Origin: Quercus robur
Lineage: Eukaryota > Streptophyta > Magnoliopsida > Fagales > Fagaceae
Assembly (NCBI RefSeq): GCF_932294415.1
Contig: NC_065537.1
Coordinates: 64,122,290-64,186,289 of the forward strand
Direction: 5' to 3'
DNA length: 64,000 nt
Part shown: positions 61,301 to 64,000 of the stretch, one piece after another
How positions within the stretch are numbered: position 1 is the stretch's first letter
How the letters are laid out: every line of letters begins with the position of its first letter
Notes under the pieces: generated by a model
Database searches by the model: none
What the model was told of the DNA's origin: nothing
What the model saw: only the letters and a program-made list of their open reading frames with translations
Translations under genes and position numbers: made by a program

Positions 61301-63365
61301 TATTTACTTCATGTAAATGAAAATACATACTTGTCATTCTTAGCTATTAAGGAAGGTTTACCTTAGTAGCTTATATCTATATTACTTCCTACTAAAATAG
61401 AATCTCTGGACTATAAAGTGACCTCTTTTCTGACCCCCCCTCCCAACCAAAAAATAAGAAACCAAAGAAAACATTCTGAACGTATTTTCAATATATGTAT
61501 GTTTGTGTTGTGTGTGTGTGTGTAATTCAATTGGCTGCTTTAGTTTTCCCATTAGAATTATATCATAACCATTATCAAGTGGCCTCAATCCCCTCCACCT
61601 GCAGAGAGCACCTTTCAATGGTTTTGAAGTGTTTCTTGACATGATAAGCTACTGTCCATTCATGGATCAGGAACACTCTCTTAGAAAACAAACACAAGTA
61701 ACAACTTCTCTACCAATCAATCAATTTCTAAATACTGCCATACTGGAGAGCAATCCATATAATTCATCTTAATTAATATCTTTTGGCTTAACCATTTCCC
61801 AGCCTAGCCAAGTACACCCTCTTTTTCACCCTGATTTGGTACAAAAAATGTGGAGTTTCATGCTTTTGTTGGAGGATTAGATCCTGTAATTGTACTATCT
61901 TGGATTTTATGCGTTGGTCTAGCTTAATCCCCGATAGCTCAAATCACAGAAACTATTGCACCATTGCTGAAAATGTATAGCATTAAGCAATTGATTAAAA
62001 AAAAATTGCACCTTTGTAAATTTCCTCAAATTGCACCATTATCCATTAATTCTTGCCCCTAACTGTAGTCAATATCCTCAAACAGGGACTTAGTAAATAC
62101 TTAGTGATTGGAACAATCATGGCCCCACAATATAGCTAAAAATTGTAATGAAACATATGATACTAAGCATGGTGCAGGAGATGACAGTATAAATTACTTG
62201 ATAAAGTGCAACACAATTGCTTGTGATATTTACTTGTGGTGCATAGATCACTGTTTTCTTTTCTCTTATCCTGTTATTGGAGAACATTTAGATGTAATCT
62301 TTTACTTGTTTTCTATCTTATTATTAACCATACAACTTAGGTGGCACATGTGCGGCCTGGTTTGGGGGCAGTGAGAGCTTGGTGGCTGCTGCATCAAGGA
62401 AAGATGAGGAAATTTCTTTGAATGCTAAGAAGAGAAGTCCATTGAGTGCTGACTTATTTGGTTCAGTATGCTATACTTTCCAGCATGGCAATTTCAGAAA
62501 GCCGTACGGAGACCTGACCAGGGTAGATGCTCGCTTGGATATTTGTTCAGCTTCAGCTTTTGCCAGAAGGGTGCTCAATGGTTTGAAGAGGTCTTCTGTT
62601 AATAGTGCAGAAAGTCCAGTGTCTTCTCCAAGGCTTAATTTGATCTTTCAACAGCAGGTATACCATACATTGTAGCCCTCTCTCTCAATCAAAAAAAAAA
62701 AAAAAAAAAATGATAGAATAATCCCAAAACCCACATTTTCCCACCCTAATGGGTCAGACACAAGACCTCATCTACCTTTTGAAAGGGTAGAAGCATCATT
62801 ATGCTGAAACGGACCTCAATCTTTTGTGTTTTAATAGGACCAATTTGAGATGCAAAATGCAGCTAATTAGGCTTGTACCCCTATTGGATGACGTGGACTG
62901 CCAGGAAAATATGTTATATGAACTTCTAAAAATTCTTCTTCTTTTATTTATTAATTTTTTTTTTCTCGCATAGTTTTTAAAAATGAAAGGAGGTAAAAGT
63001 GGTGGTGCTACTTTAGCAGATTACTACCAATGCATAATTCATAAAAAAAATGTTGAAGCTGAATCTACTAATTCTCTATAAGTAGCTCAGTTTATTAAAT
63101 TTTGGCTGAATATATTGAAGTCAATAAGAAAACTCTAATGATCTACCTTGTGAACTTGTTCTTGCAGATTGCAGGGCCCATTGTCTTTCGAGTCGATTCT
63201 AGGGTTTCGCTGGATTCTTCATCTGGGAGACGTGGCCCGCATGTAGAGGATTTCATATATAGCTTAAGTTACTCCTTAAGGCTTCTACAATCTGGGAAAG
63301 TTGTTGCTTGGTATTCTCCAAAAAGAAAAGAGGGGATGATTGAGTTGCGCGTATTTGAGTTTTAA
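57517..63365 (+). CDS. TGD4-like chloroplast outer-envelope lipid-transfer protein
   Basis: Complete five-exon gene: 57517-57788, 59499-59748, 60427-60808, 62341-62657, 63168-63365 (stop TAA), 472 aa, close to the length of TGD4. Phases join exactly. Introns 1, 3 and 4 are GT-AG; intron 2 is GC-AG (AAG/GCACGC). It starts MAKLRTAMDSTFWDLNVSSP and later has LPNHDITLEAAWPELFIDHK, QYWDVPESISLDLSSL, ISGIIGGTCAAWFGG, FQQQIAGPIVFRVDS and the end VAWYSPKRKEGMIELRVFEF. The final Phe and alternating pattern fit a beta-barrel end. TGD4 binds phosphatidic acid and moves ER-derived lipid across the outer envelope to the TGD1-3 transporter; that role is carried over from the family. It matches my memory of At2g44640, the TGD4 paralogue, rather than TGD4 itself (At3g06960). 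Confidence 0.93.
58278..58312. repeat. (GA)n microsatellite in TGD4-like intron 1
   Basis: A pure GA run in the first intron. Confidence 0.95.
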
Positions 63366-63512
63366 CATTTTTTTTTTCCTTATTTGGCTCACACTGTTTT
63401 GCCTGAGGCACTAACATTCTCATCTAGAAAACATTGGCTGCAAAATTCACAAGAAGCTTTTCTTCCATCCGTTTCATATTGGAATCAAGTCTATTCCGTG
63501 TGTGATTGCATG

Positions 63513-63562
<50 letters not shown>

Positions 63563-64000
63563 TCTCATGGAGTATCACTTGAATGTCGGCCTGGCCAATG
63601 GTCTGAAAGTCGAGGACTAATGGACAAATTTTAGTTTGTTATTTGATTCTAGTAGGTGTTTTATATGAACCTGAAATTGGTGTCATTGTTTATGAATATG
63701 GCCTCCATGAAGTATTGAAGTTCACTCGTAACTTGCAAGGTTTGATGAAATGGGCCGTGGACGCAAAGTTGCTCATTTACGGTGATCTAAACGGAGAGTA
63801 TGAACTATAGAACATACAGGAAAATTATATTATATCCAAGAATCCAAAATTACTGAGTCTTAGTACGGAAAATTAGGGAGAATGGAGGAGAGCAAACAAT
63901 TCAAAATATTATATTTCATCTTGGCCTTTTGAAGGAAATGAGGTATTGTTTTAAGTTCTTGGTAAATTAAATGAGGCACACTTCAACATTTTGATGAAAT
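63366..64000 (+). other. TGD4-like 3' UTR and flank with (GA)n tract
   Basis: Downstream of the stop there is a pure (GA)n run at about 63515-63560 that probably lies in the 3' UTR. The remaining sequence to the right edge is AT-rich and has no ORF I can support. Confidence 0.6.

Overview
This is a nuclear window from a woody eudicot. The evidence is spliced plant genes with GT-AG introns, an AT-rich background, long CT/GA and AT microsatellites, and many plant-type hAT, Mutator-like, PIF/Harbinger, Helitron, Ty3-gypsy and L1-type elements. I lean weakly to a Fagales-like tree from the style of the repeats, but no single feature proves it.

Only four host protein genes are well supported. (1) 1-2627 (-): the 5' part of a secreted, GPI-anchored-type protein gene, with signal-peptide exon 1 and a partial exon 2 that runs off the left edge. 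(2) 13674-17478 (+): a complete seven-exon chloroplast chaperonin 10 gene (137 aa). (3) 49881-51215 (+): an F-box protein gene whose original start codon has been cut off by an 825-bp hAT insertion. (4) 57517-63365 (+): a complete five-exon TGD4-like gene (472 aa) for a chloroplast outer-envelope lipid-transfer protein, including a GC-AG intron. From memory, the Arabidopsis counterparts of (2) and (4) are neighbours (At2g44650 and At2g44640), so this looks like an old gene pair pushed about 40 kb apart by repeats.

Layout: 2.2-8.0 kb, 10.8-12.95 kb and 18.2-25.1 kb are three related copies (A, B, C) of one duplicated block bracketing the chaperonin gene. Copy C carries a dead copy of the GPI-protein exon 1 (start codon lost plus a 1-nt deletion). 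25-28.3 kb holds MITEs and a hAT element. 28.36-32.30 kb is a candidate Helitron with a nested hAT element and two exons of a GDSL esterase/lipase gene. 32.3-35.5 kb holds a G-box/TATA promoter-like segment with a short perfect hairpin, followed by a 2.7-kb inverted gene duplication whose two arms each carry a promoter, a 5'-UTR intron and a coding start pointing at each other. 38.4-40.4 kb is a direct repeat with an internally inverted module. 40.4-46 kb is a truncated Ty3-gypsy element and a solo LTR. 46.8-48.4 kb is an antisense L1-type LINE relic. 49-55.8 kb is the F-box gene and a decayed second copy of its 3' end. 57.5-63.4 kb is TGD4-like.

The most unusual items are the inverted gene duplication (a plausible source of hairpin or convergent double-stranded RNA), the hAT element that now supplies the F-box start codon, and a set of very small insertions (a poly-A/T tract plus 0-10 bases of tail, flanked by 11-18 bp duplications) that look like almost fully truncated retroposons.
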